Assembly: GCA_943704525.1 (NCBI GenBank)
Contig: CALSCQ010000683.1
Location: forward strand, 1 to 29,814
Source: Pigoraptor vietnamica
Taxonomy: Eukaryota > Opisthokonta > Filasterea
Direction of reading: 5' to 3'
DNA length: 29,814 nucleotides
How positions within the stretch are numbered: position 1 is the first letter of the stretch; each line of letters opens with the position of its first letter. The notes under the pieces are model-generated. The model was not told the origin of the DNA, searched no databases, and saw nothing but the letters and a program-made list of their open reading frames with translations. The translations under genes were made by a program, and so were the position numbers. Shown here one piece after another: positions 9,201-18,000 of this stretch.

Positions 9201-11615
9201 GCGACGCAAGCGTGGGGCTTATGGGGTTGCCCAGCGGCCCCAAGGCATTTCCGCTCACAGAGAGCCCACCCAACAACCGCGACGAGTCAGACCCCGCAGA
9301 GACGTCCAGGGCGCCGAGACGCCGCCGAATGCGCGGATCTCGCAGGTTAAGCGACGAGCCAAACACGTCCGTGCCCTGTTTGCCGCCGTCGACGGCCTGG
9401 GACACCACTGGCACGGGCGCGGCGCTTGCGCTTACAGCGGTCGGCACGGGCGCGGCGCTTGCGCTTACAGCGGTCGGCACGGGCGCGGCGCTTGCGCTTA
9501 CAGCGGTCGGCACGGGCGCGGCGCTTGCGCTTACAGCCGTCGGCACGGGCGCGGCGCTTGCCCTTACAGCGGGGGCAGGCGCGGTCGGTGCCGTCGCAGC
9601 GGGTTCGGTGGGTGCGGGCTCTGTGAGCGATATCGCAGCCGCTGGAGGGGCCGCGGGCGCTGTCTGGGCGGACTTTTTCGCGGCGCGCGCGTGACGTTGG
9701 TCCGTCTTGCTGCACAACACAAAATTGCCGCCGACGGACGCTTCGCTCGTGCGGAGGCAGTCGGCGTGATACGAGCGCGTGCAGCATATGCATCGCTTCG
9801 CCGCGCTGCCCCGGAATTCGAGACCGCACCGCGCGCACCTGTGGGCCCCACACTTGAGGCGACCGTTGATGATCTTCCCGTCCGTCTCGGTCGCACACTT
9901 GTTGTGCATAAACGTGATGCAGCCCTCGATGCTGCAGTGCGAGAGTCCCCACTCGGCACGGTCTGACTGCCCGCACACAATACACTCGAACGTCCGCGAC
10001 GCGCAGCTGTCGCAAGTGTAGTGTCGCGGCAACTCGTCATCCCTCTTCCCGATACACCGCAAGTGAAACGACCGATAGCAACCGCCCTCGCACGCAATGT
10101 TCGCCCCGCTTTCGCAGCAAACCATGCACGGAAGGTCGAGGACAGGCACCTTCACGGACGCCTTCTTCGGTATCTTGTAGTGAGTTGGGCGACTGTCCGT
10201 CGACGTTCTCCGCTGGCGCTTCTTCGGCAAATCCACACGCTTGGTACTATCGTGCGCGTCCGCTTCGTCCGCCGACGACGGCGACGACGGCGACTGCGCC
10301 GAATCGGTGAGTCGCTGCAGGCCCTTGTCGCGCTTTGCTAAACGCGCCAGTTTGGCCTTCTTCCGCTCCTCCTTCTTCGCAGCCTCGTCCACATCGCCGT
10401 CGCCCTCGCGCGCGCGTTTCGCCTTTCGCTCCGCCTTTTCGCGCGAGGCACTCTTAGCCGCGCCGTCCGCGTCCGGTTCCGCCAACTCGCTGTCGCGCCG
10501 TGCCAATTTAGTGTTTCCCGACTCTTGCCTTTCGGCCGCCGATTCCGCAGTGTCGTCGTCGGCCCCCTCATGTCGCGGACGCTTCTTCTTGGGCCGAGGG
10601 ACGGCGTCCAACTCGAAAGCAGCAGGCATGGCATTCCCGTTCGGAAGCAGCGGGGAAGTTACGACGGCATGCGGGAATGGCACGTCGGGGACTATGGAAA
10701 GCGAGCTGGGCAAAAGTCCCAGCGGAGGCACAAGCGGGGGGAATCCCAACCCCCCACCCGACGCGGCCGCGGGCACATCCCCGTACTCCGGGTCCATCGG
10801 CTCTTCCTTCACGCGCATTCTCCGCGCGGCCGCACCAGTCAACATCGCAGAGTCCGTCGACAAGCGCCCACCCGCCCCGCGACCCCTCCCTCTTTTTCCC
10901 TCGCCAGCAGCGGCACCACGTGACCCCCGTCCACCGCCGCGCGCAGGCCGCGCGACACTCACATCCCCAGCCCCGTCCACGGATGTCCTGGCGCCCCGTC
11001 CGCGACCACGAGAGGGCGGGCCAGCATCCCCGCCGCGCCCGCGACCCCCTCGTGTCCCACGACCCCGACCACGCCCACGCTGCGATTCCGGCGCGACGTC
11101 ACCAGTGCCATCGCCAACGCATTCGATCGGGAGTTCCACGCCCTCAATGTGCGGTTGGGCGTCTGAGGGCACTGGCCGCACATCCGCGGCGACTACAGGC
11201 GCCTGCTGCTGGAGGTCTTGCAAGATCTTCTCGATGATCGGTGCGCGGTAGCTGCCGGTGCCTCGGAAGACGGGCAGCGGTTGGGGCCGAACGCCCGCAC
11301 AGCGCACATAAAACTCGCGCTTGAACGCAATGAGGTCGTCGCAATCGAGGAGGTGCTCCTCAGGCTCCCATGTCATGCAGTCCATTGCCCCGTCGGCCCA
11401 CTCCACGAGGAAGAACCACGACCCCTGCGCACCCCATAGACATCGCCGTCAGACACAGCGTTGAATCACACAATCACACTCACTCGCAAATGCATTGCGC
11501 ATGTGTGTGCTCTCTCACGCAAAAGTCCACCCACGTCAAGGGCCGGTCGTGCGTCGACAATCCTCTCCAATTCGAGTTCGCGCTCTTCCATAACAGGCAG
11601 CGTTGGCGATGCCAT
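5229..11615 (-). CDS. Chromodomain and PHD-finger nuclear protein with GYQPPPPGGWRT repeats
   Basis: Six exons: 11615-11535, 11424-6279, 6089-5969, 5907-5782, 5672-5507 and 5402-5229, about 1937 residues. A chromodomain at about residues 12-62 is split by intron 1: ELERIVDARPALD joins GSWFFLVEWADG, then TWEPEEHLLDC. W30, F31 and W36 fall near the aromatic-cage region. RG-rich blocks (about 143-210) and basic Lys/Arg tracts follow. Three adjacent Cys/His zinc modules of PHD type lie at about 459-600 and resemble the PHD cluster of NSD-type proteins. Next come five 11-residue Ala/Pro/Val repeats, an RD/RE-rich stretch (nt 8640-8930), seven GYQPPPPGGWRT motifs plus two weak copies, and a conserved C-terminal domain of about 190 residues in exons 3-6. 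A chromatin reader acting in transcription or RNA processing is inferred. No SET, helicase or other catalytic domain is seen. The donor of exon 3 (GTTCGC) is weak and chosen by phase; the other four junctions are good. Confidence 0.85.
6167..6259. repeat. Pure (CA)n microsatellite in intron 2 of the chromodomain gene
   Basis: About 90 bases of uninterrupted CA, the longest pure tract in the window. It lies in the intron 6090-6278 and begins about 20 bases downstream of the donor GTGCGT (6273-6278) in the sense of the gene, whose transcript would read (UG)n. Read-through would give a poly-Cys-Val tail, so correct splicing here matters. Confidence 0.97.
6865..7370 (-). repeat. 156-base tandem coding repeats
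   Basis: Four copies of the segment encoding GYQPPPPGGWRT begin at about 6865, 7021, 7177 and 7333 on the plus strand, exactly 156 bases apart. That is a 52-residue period in the chromodomain protein. Linkers between motifs are also alike (SQPPVAAQPPQQ, VPLETP), so this is a recent segmental tandem duplication. Three older motif copies lie at about 7693, 8056 and 8477 with divergent linkers. Two degenerate copies lie near 6545 and 6640. Confidence 0.9.
9410..9575 (-). repeat. 33-base coding minisatellite
   Basis: Five near-identical 33-base units start at 9410, 9443, 9476, 9509 and 9542. Each encodes an 11-residue ASAAPVPTAVS unit of the chromodomain protein, after the PHD cluster. The units differ at only a few bases, which suggests slippage or unequal exchange. 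Confidence 0.93.
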
Positions 11616-12026
11616 TTTACAAAAGTGATAAACAAACGACGACACAAGCCACAGTTCCACACCTGGAGTGCGCGGGTGCCTGACGGCAAACGCCGCCGTG
11701 CCTCTGCGGCACGAAGTATGGAGGGAGGGCAAGCTGAAGTGGTCGAGTTTATGAGTGTGACAGTTTCGCGCCCTGGTTTCGTGCAACAACCAATTTTCAG
11801 CGAGAATGCGTTAATAGATTTTATTGGTTGAAATTACGACCGAAATTTCGTTTCCTAATTCCATTGGCCGTCTGCGTAACGTATGTTACGTCCCGCATGT
11901 GTGTTCCAAAAAACTCTGACAGTGCATAGCATAGCAAAAGATGTGCGGCAATTCCTCGCTTGTGGCCATTGTTTTTGTCGTGTCTTGCTCTTGCGCAGCT
12001 TCATTTGCTGCCCACAGCCCTTGCGA
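11616..12026. promoter_or_regulatory. Divergent promoter of the chromodomain gene and ORC4, with E2F-type site and CCAAT boxes
   Basis: This 411-base spacer lies between the two start codons (11615 on minus, 12027 on plus). It holds TTTCGCGCC at 11764-11772, a perfect match to the E2F/DP consensus. It also has three CCAAT pentamers: CCAAT at 11790-11794 and ATTGG at 11823-11827 and 11863-11867. CGAAATTTCG (11841-11850) is a perfect palindrome, and CGTAAC-GTAT-GTTACG (11874-11889) is an inverted repeat. About 11790-11885 is distinctly AT-richer than its surroundings. E2F control of ORC genes is known in animals and plants; its use here is inference. Confidence 0.5.
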
Positions 12027-14614
12027 ATGGTGGACGAAGGGACCATCGCGGATCTCCAGGTGCCTTCCCGCTGAGGGTGTTCGATTGTCTTGTTGGAGTC
12101 GCATTCACTCAGTATTAATCTGGGAATGTGTCGTGCATGACACCCTCTAAGGGGGAAATGGTGTTCATTGTTATATCGCTCATTTATTGCTCATCTGTTT
12201 TCTGAGCCTATAGACCCCACTGCATGCGCACTGTTGGCCGTGTGTGACTGAGCGGCGGTTGTTGCGTAGGCGTACCTCCGCACTCGGCTGTCGGACGACT
12301 ACTTGCGAGACACCGTTCCGCCGCACCTGCTCGAGCAGAGAAAGTACGCGCGCGATGGCATGTGTCGTTGTCCCCATGCACGCGTGCATGCATCACACAC
12401 CTTATAGCATGACATGCACATGTTACGCATGCATGCACTGCATACATCCAGCATATCGTCCACGTGACAACTCGTGTGAGACGGCTATATCCCATCGCAG
12501 CCGCCTGCATGATCTCCTCCAGCGCACCGTACAAAGCGGCGAAGGAAACTCCGTGCTGCTCATAGGACCGCGTGGCAGTGGGAAGTCGTTCATTCTCCAC
12601 CACGCCCTCCACGCACTTCGCGCGTCGTCCCTCGCGCGAGCACCAAACGGCGAACTTCCGTACATTGAGGTACGACTGAACGGTCTGCTTCACACCGACG
12701 ACCGCCTTGCGCTCGATGCGATTGCGAGGCAGCTGTGTGCTGAGACGGACGTGGAAAAGTACGCGCGCGCGTCGTTTGCGGAGACGCTCGCGCACTTGCT
12801 CGGCGTGTTCAGGAGAGGCAACAAGGAGAGCAAGGTGGGCGCCACTGTAGCTGTCGCCCGTTCGCAAGGGTTCCTTTTGGGAGAGTTACTTGCAACGGTC
12901 TACTGGGGCGACGGCAGACGCGCTGGCTTTCTGTGGTATTGCCCTTGGACGGTGCCCTTCCCTCGGCGCTGAATGCTGCTGGTCTTTCTTTTTAAGCACA
13001 ACGTCTCGCATTTCGCAGGCGGTGACATTCCTTTTGGACGAATTTGACCTTTTCGCTTCGCACCCGCGGCAAACGCTCCTCTACAACTTATTCGACATTT
13101 GCCAGTCGCCACAGACGCCCATCGCCGTCGTTGGCGTCACGTGCCGCCTGGTGTGTGCCCCTTGTCGTGCCTTGCCCGGACCCTCTTGTCCATAGTGCCT
13201 GTGTGGATGCGTGCACATGGACGAGTGGCTATGTGCGCGTGCACGAACTGTAACACCATGCATGCGTACATCGCAGGACGCGGTTGAACTGTTGGAAAAG
13301 CGTGTGAAGAGCCGCTTTTCTCACCGCCAAATCCACTGCTTTTGCACGTACTCCTTCGATGAGTACGTGGCGATGCTCAGAGATGTCCTCGTGCTTGGCG
13401 CCGACTTTCCCCACCGCGCGTTCGCCGAAGAGTGGAATGCGAAGATTGCTGTGAGTGCGCCCGCTAGTGTGCTGGGTGGGGTGTCCGTGTATTTGAGTGT
13501 GCCCGTGTATGGGCACTGTTGGCAACTGTAGTTGCAGCGAACGCGACGGAAACATTGCAGCGAGTAGCATTTGTGCGATCGTAGGTCTGGAAAGACGGTT
13601 TTCTCACGCACACTGTGCCGGTTTTCCCTTCCGCAGACATTTGTTGCGGATAGCTCCGTGTTGACGCTACTAAGGTCTCAGTATGACTTGGACAAGACGA
13701 TTCGAACACTCTATGACCTTGCGGTGCGTGGCCGTGGACAGTTTTGTCCCCTGGCCACCTTCTTCTCGCTCCCTAGACGCCGTAGTGTATGATGAAATGT
13801 AAATATGGGTGTGTATGTGCGCGTACTAAAGTGCACGTGTGCTGTGTCATTCTCACACAATCTGCGCACTCAGATGACGGCCCTGTGGCGGATATCGCCG
13901 TCATCTCCGTTCCTTGAGCACGCATTTATGTACGAGGGGCATCACGCCCAGTCCCTGGACGAAAAGGCTGCCCTGTTGCAAGGTATGTCAGTTTTTGCCC
14001 GACGAGTGTCGTGCGATTTTCTGTTTATTGTGCATGTCTTTACCTGTCGTCTCTGCGATCAATCGGTGTTTCACAGCTTGTGTTCCCGCTTTTCTTCCTC
14101 GTGTGTATGTGACTGCAGAGCCAACTCACTGCCCTTCCCCTTGGACAGGCGTTTCTGTGCTTGAGCTGTGCCTCATCGTGGCAATGGGGCGCGTGGCGGA
14201 GCGCTTTGAGGGCGAGCCGTTCAACTTTGCGATGGTTTATGAGGAGTACAAGGCGTTTGCGACGGGCAACACGCGCACCGTCGACTTTTTCTCAAAGCCA
14301 GTTGCGATGAAGGTGTGGTGTTTTTTTATTTTATTTTTTATTTTATTCTTTGTGCATTCCGTATGGTTGCTATTTTGCGCATTAGTCCAATTACTCGCAT
14401 GCTGACATTGTGTGCTTCTTTGCAGGCATTCGAGCACCTCTCCGACCTTGAGTTTGTGTGTCCAGCCGACGGCGCGCACTCTTCCGCCGGCATTCCACGC
14501 GAGTACCGCATGGTCCGCCTTCTCCTCGAACCGCCGCAGATTGTGGAGGCCGTCACAAAGTTCCCAGACTGTCCCACAACGCTGCGACAGTGGGGCACGC
14601 AGTGGCTCGAATAA
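12027..14614 (+). CDS. ORC4: Origin recognition complex subunit 4
   Basis: Nine exons: 12027-12059, 12270-12343, 12501-12834, 13019-13150, 13277-13450, 13637-13723, 13874-13982, 14149-14312 and 14426-14614. They total 1296 nt and 431 residues, close to human ORC4 (436), with all phases closing. ORC4 is an AAA+ subunit of the six-protein complex that marks replication origins and loads MCM helicase. The N-terminus (YLRTRL...LLEQR) leads to [21 protein letters not shown]. Walker A is GPRGSGKS (58-65). Walker [13 protein letters not shown], has D154-E155. Then come the sensor-1 region [18 protein letters not shown] with R-SRFSHRQI, and a winged-helix end ([28 protein letters not shown]). The first exon codes only 11 residues; its ATG (12027) is inferred from phase and the good donor CAG|GTGCCT, and is the least certain part. 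The gene shares a divergent promoter with the chromodomain gene and converges on the kinase pseudogene. Confidence 0.93.
12375..12390. repeat. 16-base perfect palindrome in ORC4 intron 2
   Basis: CATGCACGCGTGCATG is its own reverse complement. It sits in the 157-base intron 12344-12500, among further GCATGC and TGCATG repeats (12382-12440) of alternating purine/pyrimidine. No function is evident. Confidence 0.8.
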
Positions 14615-14690
14615 TATATGCATGGCTACCAATTAGAAGCCGGCGAAGGCAAAATGCAATGTCGCGGGGGCTGATTGTAATCAATCTTGG

Positions 14691-17600
14691 TCACACCGAC
14701 ACGCCAAGCATGTTGAGCGCGCGTCGTCCGTGCTCCCGCACACCCGCATGACCACTGTGCGCGCGTAACGCAGCCTGTATCACCGCAGCGCCACTCTCAC
14801 GTGCGATCGCCGACTTATTTTCACTGTTGGCCATAAGATTTGCCAGCACACTGCACCCTTGCTGCTGCACACCGACATGCCCGCCGTGCGCGCGCATCGC
14901 TGCCAATATTGCCCCAATCCCGCCCTCCCGCGCGATCGCCGTGTTGTTCTCTGCGTTGTTCGCGCTGAGATTCAACAGCGCCCAGCATTCTAGCTCCTGC
15001 ACACCCGCATGCCCGCCGTGCGCGCGCATCGCTGCCAATATTGCCCCAATCCCGCCCTCCCGCGCGATCGCCGTGTTGTTCTCTGCGTTGTTCGCGCTGA
15101 GATTCAACAGCGCCCAGCACCCTAGCTCCTGCACACCCGCATGACCGCCGTGCGCACGCATCGCTGCCAATATTGCCCCAATCCCGCCCTCCCGCGCAAT
15201 TGCCGTCTTGGTCTCTGCGTTGTTCGCGCCGAGATTCCACAGCGCCCAGCACCCTAGCTCCTGCACACCAGCATGACCGCCGTGCGCAAGCATCGCTGCC
15301 AATATTGCCCCAATCCCGCCCTCCCGCGCAATCGCCGTCTTGTTCTCAGCGAGCACTCCGAGTTCCCACAGCGCCCCGCACCCTTGCTGCTGCACACCCG
15401 CATGACCGCCGTGAGCACGCATCGCTGCCAATATTGCCCCAATCCCCCCCTTCTGTGCAATTGCGACGCGCTTTACGTTGGATGCAGCGCCAATCTCTCT
15501 TAATGCGCGCAGGCCAGCCGTTAAATTGCAACGTCCGACGGCGACGCAACCATTGCCGCAATAATGCCGTCAATGTCCGACCAGCGCGCGGCATCATCCA
15601 CGCTCACAACAGTCTTCGTTGGAGGCTGTTGCGTCGTCGCCAACCCCCGCCCTTCCTTGTTCGCGTCGACACCCGCTGTCGGACCCGGCTGCGACGTCGC
15701 AGTCCCACGCCTCGTATCTCCGTCCATTCCCGCAGTAGCCTTCACCGTCTCACTTCGCACTGACGGTTGCGCATCGATGTTCACTCGCCTCGCCTCAATT
15801 TCGTTCTTCAGCGCCCGCGGTAGGCTTGGCGACGCGCGCGTCACGTGATCGCCATTGCCGCCCTTCAGCCCGCCGCCGTCTCCCGAAGACTGCGCCATCC
15901 GCTGCTTGACGTTGTCCAGAATGCGCCGCCGGTGCACAAGCCGCTCCACGCCAAGGTCCTTCAGCAGCGCCCTCGTCCGCCGACACGAGCAGCGAGCCCG
16001 TAATGCACTCCACCGCAAAGGCATCCGCGTACATGCCCAGTCCCGTACAGCGCAGCCACGTCGTCACCCCCGCCACATCCCACAGCGCGATCGGCTGCTT
16101 CTGTAGCGTTTCTGGTAACGGCTGCAGAGCATCCCCGGAAAGCTGCGGGGTCGACGATCTCGACGTCTCTTCGTGCGACGACAACTGCGGCGTAACGACG
16201 TCCGCGACCGACCGCCGTCCGCTTCGTGGTCGCTGCGGCTGCGTTGCCGGCGCCATTCGAATCCGGTGGCGTCACAGTGACGTCCGTCGCCGCATTTGCC
16301 GCGCCACTCGCCCAGTCGTGCTTGTTGATCTTGCCCACGACCCCTTCGAACATGGGACGCGCAGCCGATTGCTGTGTCCAGCACTCTTCCATCAACATCC
16401 GGAACTCGTCCGGCACCGCCGCCGCACCGACCATGCGCGGCCGCTCTCCTCCCTTGACCCACGACGCGATGACTTCGACGGGAAGGTCGGGGAAGGGCGC
16501 CTCCCTCGTCGCGATCTCAAACAGCACGACGCCGTACGAGTACACGTCGCACTTTTCCGTGAAGACAGAGTGGCTGAGGTACTCGGGGGCCGTCCACGCG
16601 ATCGTGCCCCGCAGCCCGCTCTGGTGCACCGTCGACTCGCTGCGAACCTTCGACAGGCCAAAGTCGCTTATCTTGGCGTGATGCTCTGCGTCCAACAGCA
16701 CATTTGGGCTCGTTAGATCGCGATGCATGATGGGCGGGTGCAGCTGGTAGAGGTACGCCATGCCGAGCGCAATCTCCTTCGCGAGACGCCACCGCAAGCT
16801 CCACGCAATCGCCGACTCGGACGCGTGGAGAAGATCGAACAGCGAGCACGACATCAGCTCCATCACCATGCAGCACCTGCCGGGCTCCGTGCACGCGCCC
16901 GACAGCCCAAGCACGTAGCGGTTCTGAAGCCGCCGCATCACGCGAATCTCGCGCCGAAATTCGTCCGCGGCCGCGTCCGACAGCGCTGCGTGGACGAGCT
17001 TCTTGATTGCGACGGGCTGGACCCGCCGCGCCCGACTTGCCGCACAAACGACAGCTCGTAGAAGGGGATCTCGTGGTGGCCCTCGTCTTCGAACGCGTTC
17101 CCACGGCGCCGCCCCTGCTTGGTTGCCGCCCCGCCGCTCGCGCTCTGCCCGCGGCCGGTGACGTCACGGAAGTTTGGCGAATCGATGCGGTCGACTCTGC
17201 CGCAAACACGCCGCTCTTCACGCCGACGGTGGACATGGTCGAGGCGAAGGATGCGACAATCTCCTCCTCTCGCCTGATCAGGTCTGCCTCGTCCGAGCGC
17301 GCGGCCTCCTTGAGTTCGGGTCCGCTGAACATAGCGACGTTGACCTTGTGCTTGCTCGCCTGCGCCGCGTTGTTATTGAAGGCGACGTTGAGCGCAAAGT
17401 TGAGGTCGTTGGCGCACGTGGAGATTTGGTTGTTCCAGTCGACGAACGACTCGGCATCCGCGCCGCACTTGACGACGCGCATGATGAATCCGCGGCCCGT
17501 GTGCGTCTCGATGAACTCCTTGCAGCCGTCGAGGCAGTTCTGCAGATTGACGGAGGGCGCGCACGCACGTGTCGCTCTTCCCATTTTTCGCAATGACGTC

Positions 17601-17737
17601 GACGACGTCCGTGAGTGCCTCGATGCGCCTGTAGAGCGTCTTGCACTGTCCCTTATTGCCCTCGACCGTGTCCACGAGGCCCTTCAGAGGAACTGGACGA
17701 GCTCGATGATGTTCTTCGCCGTCTCTATGGGGTCCAT
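14691..17737 (-). pseudogene. TKL kinase - SAM - ARM-repeat protein, frame-broken, intronless
   Basis: Read from 17737 down, the pieces in order are an alpha-helical N-terminal domain, a tyrosine-kinase-like protein kinase, a SAM domain and ARM repeats. They lie in different frames. Breaks seen: an in-frame TGA at 17684-17686 after 17 codons with continuation in another frame; a one-base shift near 17545; loss of about ten codons plus a shift in the glycine loop (GRGG jumps to VQPVAIKKL, near 17020-17035); a shift near 16240 in the linker; one extra G in GGG at 15970-15972 inside the SAM domain; and a TAA at 15521-15523 before the ARM frame. The kinase core is otherwise good: VAIKK, HRDLTSPN, DFGLS, WTAPEY, DVYSYG. 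SAM residues lie on both sides of its break. The ARM stretch 14691-15520 is open. No intron fits: every shift is one or two bases or a short deletion. Best read as a decayed member of a multigene family; assembly error is the alternative. Confidence 0.75.
14890..15480 (-). repeat. 132-base tandem repeats encoding 44-residue ARM repeats
   Basis: The conserved block ATCGCTGCCAATATTGCC occurs on the plus strand at about 14896, 15028, 15160, 15292 and 15421, a period of 132, 132, 132 and 129 bases. Each unit codes an armadillo-type helix triplet (EGGIGAILAAMRAHGG, VQELGCWALLNLSAN). Units at 14896-15160 are nearly identical at the DNA level, pointing to recent duplication or gene conversion. Confidence 0.92.
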
Positions 17738-18000
17738 GCTCTCGCCGCGTGTGTGCGCCCTGTCTCGGGCGAGAGAGAAGGAGGAAGTCACAGTGAACTC
17801 TCTCCCTAGTTGAAGGAAAGTTGAGAAAGACTGAACTGCCTGAGGCGCAGTGTGTGCTGTCCAGTCATGTCAAGCAAAATGAGCCAGTTTCTAATCCCGG
17901 CAGTAACACCATCTGTTTTTTTTTTTTCCTTTCGTTTTGCACTGTTCCTTCCTTTTTTTTTTCCCCCATACCATTCGCTGCCTCACGCTGCCGCGTAGCC
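17738..18000. other. Spacer between two head-to-head broken genes
   Basis: A 263-base spacer separates the starts of the kinase pseudogene (minus) and the NTPase pseudogene (plus). It contains a plus-strand pyrimidine-rich tract at about 17914-17967 with runs of 13 and 10 T. No coding content or standard promoter box is seen. A shared divergent promoter is possible. Confidence 0.45.

Noticed and set aside
6453-11251. Several long plus-strand open frames opposite the chromodomain gene (for example 8720-9694 and 10241-11251).
   Set aside because: They are antisense shadows of a GC-rich coding exon. They encode Arg/Ser/Ala-rich strings with no domain, while the minus strand carries chromodomain, PHD and repeat motifs.
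12244-12500. An upstream ATG at 12244 as the ORC4 start, in frame with the Walker A exon.
   Set aside because: It would encode Cys/His-rich intron sequence. The alternative with exons 12027-12059 and 12270-12343 gives ORC4-like YLRTRL...LLEQR in correct phase.
14691-15431. The ARM-repeat frame as an independent gene starting at 15431.
   Set aside because: The ARM frame continues upstream without a start codon to about 15520 and lines up with the preceding SAM linker, so it is the 3' part of the broken kinase gene. Separate expression is left open in the findings.
17520-17570. A 25-base intron (GTGCGC to CTGCAG) that would repair the first helical-domain frameshift of the kinase pseudogene.
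   Set aside because: Far shorter than any intron here (about 61-239 bases). It would also remove conserved helix residues, and a one-base insertion explains the shift better.
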